Below are positions 1 through 12,494 of a stretch of DNA of 64,000 nt, piece after piece. Both the position numbers and the translations under genes were made by a program. The DNA is taken from assembly GCF_035594125.1 (NCBI RefSeq), contig NC_087158.1:4670001-4734000 (forward strand). The letters run 5' to 3'. Source of the DNA: Scylla paramamosain (Eukaryota > Arthropoda > Malacostraca > Decapoda > Portunidae). The notes under the pieces are model-generated. The model made no database searches. It saw nothing but the letters and a program-made list of their open reading frames with translations, and was not told the DNA's origin. Position 1 is the first letter of the stretch. Each line of letters opens with the position of its first letter.

Positions 1-2716
1 GTTAGCATGAAAATAGCGGTAGAAGACAGCTAGATATGCAACATTGCGGCGGTGAGAGAGAGGCTGAAGACAGTCAGTTAGAGGAGAGGAGTTGATGAGA
101 CGAAAAGCTTTTGATTACACCCTGTCTAGAAGAGCAGTATGAGTGGAACCCCCCCAGACATGTGAAGCATACTCCATACATGGACGGATAAGGCCCTTGT
201 ACAGAGTTAGCAGCTGGAAGGGGGGGTGAGAAAAACTGGCGGAGACGTCTCAGAACACCTAACTTCATAGAAGCTGTTTTAGCTAGAGATGAGATGTGAG
301 GTTTCCAGTTCAGATTATAAGTAAAGGACAGACCGAGGATGTTCAGTGTAGAAGAGGGGGACAGTTGAGTGTCATTGAGGAAGAGGGGATAGTTGTCTGG
401 AAGGTTGTGTCGAGTTGATAGATGGAGGAATTGAGTTTTTGAGGCATTGAACAATACGAAGTTTGCTCTGCCCCAATCAGAAATTTTAGAAAGATCAGAA
501 GTCAGGCGTTCTGTGGCTTCTCAGCATGATATGTTTACCTCCTGAAGGGTTGGACGTCTATGAAAAGACGTGGAAAAGTGCAGGGTGGTATCATTAGCGT
601 AGGAGTGGATAGGACAAGAAGTTTGGTTTAGAAGATCATTAATGAATAATAAGAAGAGAGTGGGCGACAGGACAGAACCCTGAGGAACACCACCGTCAAT
701 AGATTTAGAAGAACAGTGACCGTCTACCACAGCAGCGATAGAACGGTCAGAAAGGAAACTTGAGATGAAGTTACAGAGAGAAGGATAGAAGTCTCAGGAG
801 GGTAGTTTGGAAATCAAAGCTTTGTGCCAGACTTTGTGAAAAGCTTTTGATATGTCCAAGGGAACAGCAAAAGTTTCACAAAAATCTCTAAAAGAGGATG
901 ACCAAGACTCAGTAAGGAAAGCCAGAAGATCACCAGTAGAGCGGCCTTGACGGAACCCATACTGGCGATCAGATAGAAGGTTGTGAAGTGATAGATGTTT
1001 AAGAATCTTCCTGTTGAGGATAGACTCAAAAACTTTAGATAGGCAGGAAATTAAAGCAATAGGACGGTAGTTTGAGGGATTAGAACGGTCACCCTTTTTA
1101 GGAACAGGTTGAATGTAGGCAAACTTCCAGCAAGAAGGAAAGGTAGATGTTGACAGACAGAGCTGAAAGAGTTTGACTAGGCAAGGTGCAAGCACGGAGG
1201 CACAGTTTCGGAGAACAATAGGAGGGACCCCATCAGGTCCAGAAGCCTTCCGAGGGTTTAGGCCAGCGAGGGCATGGAAAACATCATTGCAAAGAATTTT
1301 AATACGTGGCATGAAGTAGTCAAAGGGTGGAGGAGAGGGAGGAACAAGCCCAGAATCGTCCAAGGTAGAGTTTATTGCAAAGGTTTGAGCAAAGAGTTCA
1401 GCTTTAGAAATAGATGTGATAGCAGTGGTGCCATCTGGTTGAAGTAGAGGAGGGAAAGAAGAAGAAGGAAAGTTATTGGAGATATTTTTGGCTAGATGCC
1501 AGAAATCACGAGGGGAGTTAGATCTTGAAAGGTTTTGACATTTTCTGTTAATGAAGGAGTTTTTGGCTAGTTGGAGAACAGACTTGGCTTGGTTCCGGGC
1601 AGAAATATAAAGTGCATGAGATTCTGGTGATGGATGGCTTAAGTACCTTTTGTGGGCCACTTCTCTATCATGTATAGCACGAGAACAAGCTGTGTTAAAC
1701 CAAGGTTTAGAAGGTTTAGGACGAGAAAAAGAGTGAGGAATGTACGCCTCCATGCCAGACACTATCACCTCTGTTATGCGCTCAGCACACAAAGACGGGT
1801 CTCTGACACGGAAGCAGTAGTTATTCCAAGGAAAATCAGCAAAATACCTCCTCAGGTCCCCCCAACTGGCAGAGGCAAAACGCCAGAGGCACCTTCGCTT
1901 AGGGGGATCCTGAAGAGGGATTGGAGTGATAGGACAAGATAAAGATATGAGATTGTGATTGGAGGAGTCCAACGGAGAAGAAAGGGTGACAGCATAAGCA
2001 AAAGGATTAGAGGTCAGGAAAAGGTCGAGAATGTTGGGCGTATCTCCAAGACGGTCAGGAATGCGAGTAGGGTGTTGCACCAATTGCTCTAGGTCATGGA
2101 GGATAGCAAAGTTGTAGGCTAGTTCACCAGGATGGTCAGTGAAGGGAGAGGAAAGCCAAAGCTGGTGGTGAACATTGAAATCTCCAAGAATGGAGATCTC
2201 TGCAAAAGGGAAGAGAGTCAGAATGTGCTCCACTTTGGAAGTTAAGTAGTCAAAGAATTTCTTATAGTCAAAGGAGTTAGGAGAGAGGTATACAGCACAG
2301 ATAAATTTAGTATGAGAGTGACTCTGTAGTCGTAGCCAGATGGTGGAAAACTCGGAAGATTCAAGAGCGTGGGCACGAGAGCAGGTTAAGTCATTGCGCA
2401 CATAAACGCAGCATCCAGCTTTGGATCGAAAATGAGGATAGAGAAAGTAGGAGGAAACAGAAAAGGGGCTACTGTCAGTTGCCTCAGACACCTGAGTTTT
2501 AGTGAGGAAAAGAAGATGAGGTTTAGAAGAGGAGAGGTGGTGTTCTACAGATTGAAAATTAGATCTTAGACCGCGAATTTTGCAGAAGTTAATGAAGAAA
2601 AAGTTGAGGGGGGTGTCAAGACACTTAGGGTCGTCGACAGAAAGGCAGTCCGACCTGGGGATATTTATGGTCCCCTCCCCAGATGGGGACTCCGAGGCTG
2701 GTGTAGGAGTCGCCAT
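1..2716 (-). pseudogene. Broken endonuclease/reverse transcriptase ORF of LINE-1x copy A
   Basis: The ORF encodes an apurinic-type endonuclease (EEP fold) followed by a reverse transcriptase, the two activities of target-primed retrotransposition. The first 640 codons (2,716 down to 797) are open. They contain the endonuclease motifs FCKIRG, LTKTQ (a LTETQ variant that has lost the usual metal-binding Glu), GDFNVHH and SNHNL (normally SDHNL), and the RT fingers and palm up to [10 protein letters not shown] stop follows at about 791-793, where other copies read SYGF, and the same frame continues to about 521. The polymerase YADDT box is mutated to YANDT near 590, so the first catalytic Asp is lost. 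A further segment at 454-74 shifts frame in a C-homopolymer near 225. Both the endonuclease and RT are therefore inactive. Start chosen because the same ATG, preceded by AAAATCATC-like sequence, is conserved in the other copies. Confidence 0.88.
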
Positions 2717-2960
2717 GATGATTTAAAAATTTTTGAGTGAAGGGTGTGTGTGTTATTAGGTGCTTGTAGTTTTGTGTGGAGGAAGAGAGTTGTCTTTAGA
2801 GGGCAGGCTGTGACTGCCCCCTTGTGTTGTGAGACACAAAGGGAAACGTTCAGTGAGGTCACAACTGGGTTTAATGATAAGTTCACAGCACCCCCTGAAC
2901 AGTGCTTTAGACCTCACTGGGAGTAATTATCGTTTCGGCAGGTGTCTACTGCCTCCTCCT
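1..2960 (-). mobile_element. LINE-1x copy A, 5'-complete, runs off the window edge
   Basis: This is a non-LTR retrotransposon of the jockey superfamily on the minus strand. Its 5' end, marked by the GGAGGAGGCAGTAGACACC-type start, lies at about 2,960. A 5' UTR of about 245 bp leads to the ATG at 2,716, and the copy leaves the window inside the 3' coding part, so its 3' UTR and poly-A tail are not seen. The same 5' end recurs at 19,185, 29,435 and 35,921, which shows it is the true element start. The copy abuts copy B head-to-head at 2,960/2,961. Confidence 0.9.
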
Positions 2961-4884
2961 GTGTCAAAGTCTTTCAAGATCTAACTTCTCTCGTGACTTC
3001 TGGCATCTAACCAAATAATATCTCCAATAACTTTGCATCTTCTTCTTTCCCTCCTTTTTTTATTAACCAGATGGCACCACTGCTATCACATCTATCTCTA
3101 AAGATGAACTCTTTGCTCAAACCTTTGCCAAAAACTCTAACTTGGACATTTCAGGTGTTGTTCCTCCCTCTCCTCCATCCTCTGACTACTTCTTGCTACC
3201 TATTAAACTTCTTTGTAATGATGTTTTCCATGCCCTCATTGGCCTAAACCCTCGGAAGGCTTATGGACCTGATGGGGTCCCTCCTATTGCTCTCCGAAAC
3301 TGTGCCTCCGTGCTTGCACCTTGCCTTTCAGCTCTGTCTGTCAACATCTACCTTTCCTTCTTGCTGGAAGTTTGCCTACATTCAGTCTGTTCCTAAAAAA
3401 GGGTGATCGTTCTAATCCCTCAAACTACCGTCCTATTGCTTTAATTTTCTGCCTATCTAAAGTTTTTGAATCTATCCTCAACAGGAAGATTCTTAAACAT
3501 CTATCACTTCACATCCTTCTATTTCTATTTGATCGCCAGTATGGGTTCCGTCAAGGCCGCTTTACTGGTGATCAGCCTTTCCTTACTGAGTCTTGGTCAT
3601 CCTCTTTTAGAGATTTTGGTGAAACTTTTGCTGTTGCCTTAGACATATCCAAAGCTTTTGATAGAGTCTGGCACAAAGCCTTAATTTCCAAACTACCCTA
3701 CTACTGCTTCTATCCTTCTCTCTGTAACTTCATCTCAAGTTTCCTTTCTAACCGTTCTATTGCTGCTGTGGTAAACGGTCACTGTTCTTCTCTTAAATCT
3801 ATCAACAGTGGTGTTCCTCAAGATTCTATCCTGTCACCCACTCTCTTCCAATTATTCATCAATGACCTTCTAAACCAAACAACTTATACTATCCAGTCCT
3901 ATGCTGATGATACCACCCTGTACGTCTTTTCATAGACGTCCAACCCTTCAGGAAGTAAACAGTTCACGCAAGGAAGCCACAGAACGCCTGATCTCTGATT
4001 TTTCTAAAATTTTTGATTGGAACAAAATAATGACACACTTTCGTTCTTAGACAAAGCAAACTTGTTATAGTTCAGTGCCTCAAAAACTCAACTCCTCCAT
4101 GTATCAACTCGGCACAACCTTCCAAACAACTATCTCCTCTTCTTCAATGACACTCAACTGTCCCCCTCTTCTACACTGAACACTCTCGGTCTGTCCTTTA
4201 CTTATAATCTAAACTGAAAACTTCACATCTCATCTCTAGCTAAAACAGCTTCTATGAAGTTAAATGTTCTGAGACGTCTCCGCCAATTTTTCTCCCACCC
4301 TTCCCCCCCAGCTGCTAACTGTGTAGAAGGGACTTATCCGTCCATATATGGAGTATGCTTCTTATGCCTAGGGGGTTTCCACTCATACCGCTCTTCTTGA
4401 CAGGGTGGAATCCAAAGCTTTTCGTCTCATCAGCTCCTCTCCCCTAACCGACTGTCTTCAGCCTCTCTCTCATCGCCGTAAGGTTACATCTCTAGCTATC
4501 TTCTACCGCTATTTGCATGCTAACTGCTCTTCTGATCTTGCTAACTGCATGCCTCCCTTCGTCCTGCGGCCTCGCTGCAGAAGACTTTCTTCTTTCTCTC
4601 ACCCCTATCCTGTCCACCTCTCTAATGCAAGAGTTTACCAGTATTCTCAATCATTCACCCCTTTTTCTGGTAAACTCTGGAACTCCCTGCCTGCTTCTGC
4701 ATTTCTATCTTCCTATGACTTGAATTCCTTTAAGAAGGGCGTTTCAAATCACTTATACTTCAAATTTTTTACTACCGCTTTGAACCTTGTTTGGGGACTG
4801 GCATCTCAGTGGGTTTTTTTTTTTCATTTGAATTCTGTTGCCCTTGGTCAGTGTCCCTCCTACATGAAAAAAAAAAAAAAAATT
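2961..4884 (+). mobile_element. LINE-1x copy B, 5'-truncated, with poly-A tail
   Basis: The copy starts inside the linker between endonuclease and RT (the CQNLSRSNS region) and runs to the standard 3' UTR ending at the CCTACAT-like motif, followed by about 17 A. Coding remnants at 3,142-3,396 and 3,321-3,935 carry RT motifs ([31 protein letters not shown] near 3,900), but they are in different frames because of small indels. The conserved C-terminal domain remains readable at 4,405-4,740. The 5' truncation is typical of incomplete target-primed reverse transcription. It is a dead copy. Confidence 0.87.
3142..4740 (+). pseudogene. Frameshifted reverse transcriptase of LINE-1x copy B
   Basis: This is the RT palm, thumb and C-terminal region of the LINE-1x protein, split over at least three frames. 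The catalytic YADDT is intact near 3,900 and the upstream DISKAFD motif is intact near 3,645, so the polymerase residues survive although the frame does not. At about 3,330 a deletion removes the VKLFQL segment and shifts frame. After YADDT the reading frame fails in the FHRRPTLQE region. The C-terminal [14 protein letters not shown] block is preserved at 4,678-4,735. There is no gag-like ORF1 nearby. Confidence 0.8.
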
Positions 4885-4939
4885 AGTGACTATTCTTAAT
4901 AAAAGAAAAATAATAATAATAATAATAAAAAAAAAAATA
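4885..4939. repeat. A-rich/AAT simple sequence between LINE-1x B and the Penelope-like element
   Basis: This A-rich stretch includes a short AAT run (about 4,912-4,927) and a poly-A run. It may be the expanded tail of copy B, or target sequence of the element that follows. Confidence 0.6.
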
Positions 4940-6575
4940 AAACTAACAACTCGGATAACCTCATTAAGAATATTACCTCTGTTGCCCACACATCCTTTCG
5001 TGAATTTCCTGATTATAAAATAGCTTTCCCTATCTCGCCACAATTTCTTTTTGATGCACTGAAGTCGTTAAGATCAGATAAGTTAATAATAATCACTGGA
5101 CTAGATAAAGGATGTGGCACAATCATCTTAGATAAAATGGAATATATTAATAAAGTAACTACTATTCTTGATGACCTCACTAAATTTAAATGTATCGTCG
5201 AAGATACTTTCAAAAATATTATTTGTTAGAAGATAAATTAGCTCGCCTCCTGAGAAAATATCTGAAAAATAAATAAATTTCTAATGATACATTTAACTAT
5301 ATTTCCTAGCGGTTCCTCTCCAGGAGTCCTCTATGGTTTGCCAAAAGCTCATAAAGCTGGCATACCTATTAAACCACCTTTCAGCACTAGAGAAACCTTT
5401 AATTATAATATGGCTAAATGTCTTGTCCCTATTATATAACCTATTACAATTAATGAATATACTCTTAAAAAATTCTTATGAGTTTGTTAGCAACATGAAA
5501 GGGACTGATGTGAGCAACAAAGTAATGGCTGGTTTTGATATCCAGTCACTTTTTATTAATATACTTTTGAATGAAACCGCAGAAATGATAATAAATGGCC
5601 TTCTTAAAGATTTACCTAAATTTATGGGATTTACACGTAAGCAATTCAGTCTTATTAGAATTAGCTATAAAAGAATCACCTTTCATTTTTTATGATAAAT
5701 TATACATTCGGACTGATGGTGTTGCCATGGGCTCTTATCTAGGTCCTGCTTTAGCCAATGCTTTTTCAAGTTACCATGAGGTTAATTAGGTCTGAGATTG
5801 TCCTGCAGCTTTCAAACAGTATATTATAGGAGTTATGTTCATGACACTTACCTACTGTGTGATAACAATAGAAATATTCTACTGTTTCTCCAGTATCTCA
5901 ATATTAAACATCAGAAAATTAAATTCACGTGCAAAATTGAAAATAATGACGAACTCTCGTTCTTAGATGTTCTTGTCTCTTGTAACAATGGTAGTGTCTT
6001 GACCTCTGCTTATACGAAACCAACTTTTACAGGTTTAGGTACTAACTACTTGTCCTTCATTCCACGATTGTTTAAAGTCAATGCTATCAAGACACTGTTA
6101 CATAGGTGCTGTATCTTCTCCTCGAACTGGTTAATTTTTCATGATGAACTAAATTTTCTAAATGATTTATTTATTTTTTTCCAAAAATAGTGGGTATCCA
6201 CTTGACATTACTGAAAATTGTATCTCAAAGTTTATAAATGATGCTATCAACCCAATTCAGACAAAAGAACATGTCTCGAACACACATTACATTAAACTCC
6301 CCTTCTATGGTCATTTAAGCTATGTGATTAAAAAGAATTAGATCAGTTATTGATAATCCACTTTCCTGATCATAACTATAAGTTTATTTTCACGAGCCCT
6401 TATGCTTTAAACTTAGTCATTTTTCCCTTACAAAGATTTCATCCCTTCTAAACTTATTTTCAATACAGTGTATCAATACACTTGTCTTTTCTTGCTCCGT
6501 AAATCTCTTCCTTCTGTTGTCCCTCACTACAGTCACTTCTCTCCTTGACTCCATCCACACCAGGTAATAACCTAT
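4940..6575 (+). mobile_element. Degenerate Penelope-like element (PLE)
   Basis: Conceptual translation in shifting frames gives the hallmark PLE reverse transcriptase blocks in order. These are a LDKGCGTIILDK block near 5,105 (PLE consensus: PDKGGGVVI-like); LPKAHKAGIPIKP near 5,340; AGFDIQSLFINILLNE near 5,530 (consensus FDVKSLFTNVPL); GVAMGSYLGPALANAF near 5,720; YVHDTYLL near 5,835, replacing YVDDT; and LSFLDVLVS near 5,955. The downstream VYQYTC near 6,470 resembles the lead-in to the GIY-YIG endonuclease of PLEs, but the domain itself is not recognisable. Several frameshifts and stops make it a relic. PLEs are telomerase-related retroelements found in many arthropods. Confidence 0.85.
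5320..6190 (+). pseudogene. PLE reverse transcriptase relic
   Basis: Three open fragments (5,333-5,695; 5,595-5,789; 5,798-6,190) hold the PLE palm and thumb. The polymerase motif reads YVHD instead of YVDD, so one of the two catalytic Asp residues is replaced by His. Frame changes near 5,430 and 5,650, and loss of frame after 5,780, confirm that it is non-functional. No terminal repeats typical of PLEs were seen, and the left and right limits are approximate. Confidence 0.8.
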
Positions 6576-6618
6576 TTATTTATTTTTTTATTCTACTCTC
6601 TATGTTTTTTTATAGGAA

Positions 6619-7193
6619 AGGTGCAAGCACGGAGGCACAGTTTCGGAGAACAATAGGAGGGACCCCATCAGGTACATAAGCCTTCCGAGGGTTTAGGCCA
6701 GCGAGGGCATGCAAAACATCATTGCAAAGAATTTTAATAGGTAGCATGAAATAGTCAGAGGGTGGAGGAGAGGGAGGAACAAGCCCAGAATCGTCCAAGG
6801 TAAAGTTTTTAGCAAAGATCTGAGCGAAGAGTTCAGCTTTAAAAATAGATGTGATAGCAGTGGTACCATCTGGTTGAAGTAGAGGAGGGAAAGAAGAAGA
6901 AGCAAAGTTATTGGAGATATTTTTGGCTAGATGCCAGAAATCACGAGGGGAGTTAGATCTTGAAAGGTTTTGACATTTTCTGTTGATGAAGGAGTTTTTG
7001 GCTAGTTGGAGAACAGACTAGGCATGGTTCCGGGCAGAAAAATAAAGTGCATGAGATTCTCGTGATGGAAGGCTTAAGTACCTTTTGTGGGCCACCTCTC
7101 TATCATGTATAGCACGAGAACAAGCTGTGTTAAACCAAGGTTTAGAAGGTTTAGGACGAGAAAAAGAGTGAGGAATGTACGCCTCCATGCCAG
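6619..7193 (-). mobile_element. LINE-1x copy C, inverted 5' segment
   Basis: Minus-strand LINE-1x sequence running from the [14 protein letters not shown] region (7,193) to ASVLAPC (6,620). It is fused head-to-head with a plus-strand LINE-1x segment starting at 7,194 that continues the same element. The two share about 100 bp ([16 protein letters not shown] to ASVLAPC). This matches the 5' inversion structure expected from twin priming. Coding is broken, and only short ORFs remain (6,610-6,798). Confidence 0.85.
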
Positions 7194-7960
7194 ATGATGT
7201 TTTCCATGCCCTCGCTGGCCTAAACCCTCGGAAGGCTTATGGACCTGATGGGGTCCCTCCTATTGTTCTCCGAAACTGTGCCTCCGTGCTTGCACCTTGC
7301 CTAGTCAAACTCTTTCAGCTCTGTCTGTCAACATCTACCTTTCCTTCTTGCTGGAAGTTTGCCTACATTCAACCTGTTCCTAAAAAGGGTGACCGTTCTA
7401 ATCCCTCAAACTACCGTCCTATTGCTTTAATTTCCTGCCTATCTAAAGTTTTTGAATCTATCCTCAACAGGAAGATTCTTAAACATCTATCACTTCACAA
7501 CCTTCTATCTGATCGCCAGTATGGGTTCCGTCAAGGCCGCTCTACTGGTGATCTTCTGGCTTTCCTTACTGAGTCTTGGTCATCCTCTTTTAGAGATTTT
7601 GGTGAAACTTTTGCTGTTCCCTTGGACATATCAAAAGCTTTTGATAGAGTCTGGCACAAAGCTTTGATCTCCAAACTACCCTCCTACGGTTTCTATTCTT
7701 CTCTCTGTAACTTCATCTCAAGTTTCCTTTCTGACCATTCTATCGCTGCTGTGGTAGACGGTCACTGTTCTTCTAAATCTATTGACAGTGGTGTTCCTCA
7801 GGGTTCTGTCCTGTCACCCACTCTCTTCTTATTATTCATTAATGATCTTCTAAACCAAACTTCTTGTCCTATCCACTCCTACGCTGATGATACCACCCTG
7901 CACTTTTCCACGTCTTTTCATAGACGTCCAACCCTTCAGGAGGTAAACATATCATGCTGA
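7175..7960 (+). pseudogene. Open RT core of LINE-1x copy C (partial)
   Basis: This is a 261-codon open stretch. Its first few codons are accidental, read from the inverted segment. From about codon 8 it carries an uninterrupted RT palm: [71 protein letters not shown] and [10 protein letters not shown] (near 7,885). All visible catalytic Asp residues are present. It ends at a TGA after VNISC near 7,960, the same place as in copy A. Without the endonuclease, 5' UTR and C-terminus it cannot be a working gene. It is useful as a near-consensus RT sequence. Confidence 0.82.
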
Positions 7961-8566
7961 GAAGCCACAGAACGCCTGACTTCTGATCTTTCTAAAATTT
8001 CTGATTGGGGCAGAGCAAACTTCGTATTGTTCAATGCCTCAAAAACTCAATTCCTCCATCTATCAACTCGACACAACCTTCCAGACAACTATCCCCTCTT
8101 ACTCAATGACACTCAACTGTCCCCCTCTTCTACACTGAACATCCTCGGTCTGTCCTTTACTTATAATCTGAACTGGAAACCTCACATCTCATCTCTAGCT
8201 AAAACAGCTTCTATGAAGTTAGGTGTTCTGAGACGTCTCCGCCAGTTTTTCTCACCCCCCCCCCTTCCAGCTGCTAACTCTGTACAAGGGCCTTATCCGT
8301 CCATGTATGGAGTATGCTTCACATGTCTGGGGGGGTTCCACTCATACTGCTCTTCTAGACAGGGTGTAATCAAAAGCTTTTCGTCTCATCAACTCCTCTC
8401 CTCTAACTGACTGTCTTCAGCCTCTCTCTCACCGCCGCAATGTTGCATATCTAGCTGTCTTCTACCGCTATTTTCATGCTAACTGCTCTTCTGATCTTGC
8501 TAACTGCATGCCTCCCCTCCTTTCGCGGTCTCGCTGCACAAGACTTTCTTCTTTCTCTCATCCCTA
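7194..8566 (+). mobile_element. LINE-1x copy C, forward 3' segment
   Basis: This plus-strand segment starts at [13 protein letters not shown] and continues through the RT palm and thumb to SSFSHP near 8,560, where it stops abruptly without 3' UTR or tail. The next base continues a different part of LINE-1x (copy [11 protein letters not shown]). The missing 3' end suggests a later deletion or recombination between copies C and D, because target-primed insertion should leave a 3' tail. Confidence 0.85.
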
Positions 8567-10954
8567 GGTGCAACACCATACTCGTATTCCTGACCGTCTT
8601 GGAGACACGGCCAACATTCTTGACCTTTTCCTGGCCTCTAATCCTTCCGCTTATGCTGTCACCCTTTCTTTTCCGTTGGGCTCCTCTGATCACAATCTCA
8701 TATCTGAACCTTGTCCTATCGCTCCAATCCCTCCTCAGGATTCCCCTAAGCGAAGGTGCCTCTGGCGTTTTGCCTCTGCTAGTTTGGGGGACCTGAGGAG
8801 GTATTTTGCTGATTTTCCTTGGAATGACTACTGCTTTCGTGATAGAGACCCGTCTCTGTGTGCCGAGCGCATAACAGAGATGATAGTGTCTGGCATGGAG
8901 GCGTACATTCCTCACTCTTTTTCTCGTCCTAAACCTTCTAATCCTTGGTTTAACACAGCTTGTTCTCCTGCTATACATGATAGAGAGGTGGCCCACAAAA
9001 GGTACTTAAGCCTTTCATCACGAGAATCTCATGCACTTTATATTTCTGCCCGGAACCATGCCTAGTCTGTTCTCCAACTAGCCAAAAACTCCTTCATTAA
9101 CAGAAAGTGTCAAAACCTTTCAAGATCTAACTCCCATCGTGACTTCTGGCATCTAGCCAAAAATATCTCCATTAACTTTGCTTCTTCTTTTTTCTCTCCT
9201 TTATTTCAACCAAATGGCACCACTGCTATCGCATCTGTCTCTAAAGCTGAACTCTTCACTCAGACCTTTACTAAAAACGCTACCTTGGACGATTCAGGGC
9301 TTGTTCCTCCCTCTCCTCCACCCTCTGACTACTTCATGTTACCTATTAAAATTCTTCGCAATGATGTTTTCCATGCCCTCGCTGGCCTAAACCCTCGGAA
9401 GGCTTATGGAACTGATGCATGGACCTCTTATTGTCTCCGAAACTGTACTTCCGGTTCTTCCACCTTACTTAGTCGAACTCTTTCAGCTCTGTCTTTCAAC
9501 ATCTCCCTTTCCTTCTTACTGGAAGTTTGACTACATTCAGCCTGTTCCTAAAAAGGGTGACCGTTCTAATCCCTCAAACTACAGTCCTAATGCTTTAATT
9601 TCCTGCCTATCTAAAGTTTTTGAATCTATCCTCAACAGGAAGATTCTTAAACATATATCACTTCACAACCTTCTATCTTATCGCCAGTGTGGGTTCCATG
9701 AAGGCCGCTCTGTTGGTGATCTCGCTTTCCTTATTGAGTCTTGGTCATCCTCTTTTAGAGATTTTGGTGAAACTTTTGCTGTTGCCTTGGACATATCGAA
9801 AGCTTTTGATAGAGTCTGGCACAAAGCTTTGATTTCTAAACTACCCTCTTATGGTTTCTATCTTTCTTTCTGTAACTTCATCTCAGATTTCCTTTCCGAC
9901 CGTTCAATTGCTGTTGTGGTACACTGTCACTATTCTTCTAAATCTATTAATGGTGGTGTTGCTTAGGGTTTTGTCCTGTCACCAGCTCTCTTCCTATTAT
10001 TCATTAATGGCCTACTAAACCAAACTTGTCCTATCCACTCGTATGCTGATGATACCACCCTGCACTTTTCCACGTCATTTCATAGACGTCCAACACTTCA
10101 GGAAGTAAACATTTCACGCAGGGAAGCCACAAAACGCCTGACTTCTGATCTTTCTAAAATTTCTCATTAGGTCAGAGCAAATTTGGTATTGTACAATGCC
10201 TCAAAAACTCAATTTCTCCATCTATCAACTCGATACAACCTTTCAGACAACTATCCCTTCTTTTTCAATGACTCTCAACTGTCCCCCTTTTCTACACTGA
10301 ACATCCTTGGTCTATCCTTTACTTATAATCTGAACTGGAAACTTCACATCTCATCTCTAGCTAAAAGAGCTTCTATGAAGTTAGGTGTTCTGAGACGTCT
10401 CCAGCAGTTTTTCTCATCCCCCCCAGGTGCTAACTCTGTATAAGGGCCATATATGGAGTATGGTTCACGTGTCTGGGGGAGTTCCACTCATACCGCTCTT
10501 CGAGACAAGGTGGAATTAAAAGTTTTTCGTCTCATCAACTCCTCTCTTCTAAATGACTGTCTTTAGCCTCTCTCTCATTGCCGCATCTCTAGCCGTCTTC
10601 TACCGCTATTTTCATGCTAACTGGTCTTCTGATCTTGCTAACTGCATGCCTCCCCTCGTTCCGCGGCCTCGCTGCACAAGACTTTCTTCTTTTTCTCACT
10701 CCTATTACGTCCACCTCTCTAATGGGAGAATTCTCTATCATTCATCCCTTTCTCTGATAAACTCTGGAACTCCCTGCCTGGTTCTGTATTTGCACCTTCT
10801 TTTGACTTGAATTCCTTCAAGAGGGAGGTTTCAAGACACTTACCCTTCAATTTATGACTACCGCCTTGGACCCTTTTCTGGGACTGGCATCTCAGTGGGG
10901 CTTTTTTTTTTTTTTGTTTCCCTTGGCCTGTGTTTCTCCTACATAAAAAAAAGT
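8567..10954 (+). mobile_element. LINE-1x copy D, 5'-truncated, with short A tail
   Basis: The copy starts in the endonuclease domain ([13 protein letters not shown]) and extends through RT and C-terminal regions to the 3' UTR and an A tail at about 10,944-10,952, where satellite A begins. Coding fragments are 8,568-9,065 (ended by a stop near 9,062), 9,285-9,530, 9,406-9,966 and 10,183-10,443. The endonuclease motif SSDHNLI is at about 8,685 and YADDT is at about 10,045. Multiple indels break the frame. The polymerase residues look intact but the copy cannot be translated as one protein. Confidence 0.85.
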
Positions 10955-12455
10955 GTTATTAACGCCTTTCCCTGTTTTCGTACCCAAGAAGCTAAAAAAA
11001 AAAAACAAAAAAAACATTCATAATACACGTTTCTCATAATTTCTTTTCGTTTCACCATATATGCTACTTTGCCTTCATTTTGGCATTTTTCAACGTAACA
11101 AGCTCAAAAAACCTGAATACTTTTTTTTTTTTGGTAATGTTATTCTGTTTCTCCATTCAGAGTGTTTTGGATGCGTTTTAGCGTTTTGGTACGAAAGAAG
11201 TACAAAAACACTCAAAAGATACGTTTTCTTAGTTCTTTTTTGTGGTAATAAATAGGGTGATTTCCATATTTTTTAGCGTTTCGGTGCCAACCAAGCTGAA
11301 AAACACACAAAAGACACGTTTCTGATAAAATAGTTTCGTTTCCCCACATGCTTTACATGCATTTCACATGTATGCTAAAATGCATTTTACCTGCATTTTT
11401 GCATTTTGGTATCTAATAATTTGAAAATACTTTAACGTTTTTTTGGTAATGTTGTTCTATTTCTCGATATAGAGTGCTATCGATGCATTTTAGCATTTTG
11501 ATACCTAAGAAGATGAAAAAAAAAAAATTATAATTTACGTTTTTCGTAATCTCTTATATTTCCCCATATAAAATACTTTCTTTGTACGTAGGTAACTCAT
11601 AAACACTAAAAATACTTGTTTTTTGGTAATGTTATTTATTATGTTTCTGCATAATTTTTTTTTTTTGTATTTAGTTTAAATTTTTTGCATGTAAAAGCAC
11701 TTAAAAGACACGTTTTTCGTAGTGTTGTTTTATATTCCTCTAAAGGATGATTTCCATCCTTTTTTTTAAGCGCTTTGGTGCCTAACACGCTCATAAAAAG
11801 TCAAAAGACATGTTAATGGAAATGTCGTTTCTTTCCCCATATAGCAGAATATGTATGCATTTCGGCGTTTTGGTACCTAACAATGTGAGAGAGAGAGAGA
11901 AAAAAAAAAAAAACATTAAAATACAAGTTTCTAGTAATGTTGTTCTGTTTCTCCATATAGAGTCTTATTTATGCGGTTTACTGTTTTGGTACTTAAGAAG
12001 CTTAAAAACACTCATAATACACGTTTCTCGTAATGTCTTTTCTTTTCTTTATATAGCGTATTTTCCATGTATTTTCGCGTCTTCTACGTAACAAATAAAA
12101 AAAAAAAAACACTCAAAATACTGGTTTTTGGTAATGTTAGTCTTGTTCTCCATAAAGAGGGTTTGCATGCATTTTAGCGTTTTGATACGTAAATAGCTAA
12201 AAAATTCTGAAAAGAAACATTTATGGTACGTTTTTTTTTTTTTTTTCGTAATATTGTTTTGTTTTCCCAAATAGCGTGATTTCTATACTTTTTAGCGTCT
12301 TCGTGCCAAACGCGGTCATAAACACTCAATAGATACATTTCTGGAAATGTTTCATTTACTTATATACGTTACTTTGCATGCGTTTTTTGCGTTTTTTTAC
12401 GTAACATAAAAACTCAAAATACTTGTTAATGGTAATGTTATTCTGTCTCTCTCTC

Positions 12456-12494
<39 letters not shown>

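Noticed and set aside
814..1029. 71-codon ORF recurring in most LINE-1x copies (also at 7,452; 31,369; 60,279)
   Set aside because: It is the shifted-frame shadow of the RT ORF and is conserved only through the RT sequence.
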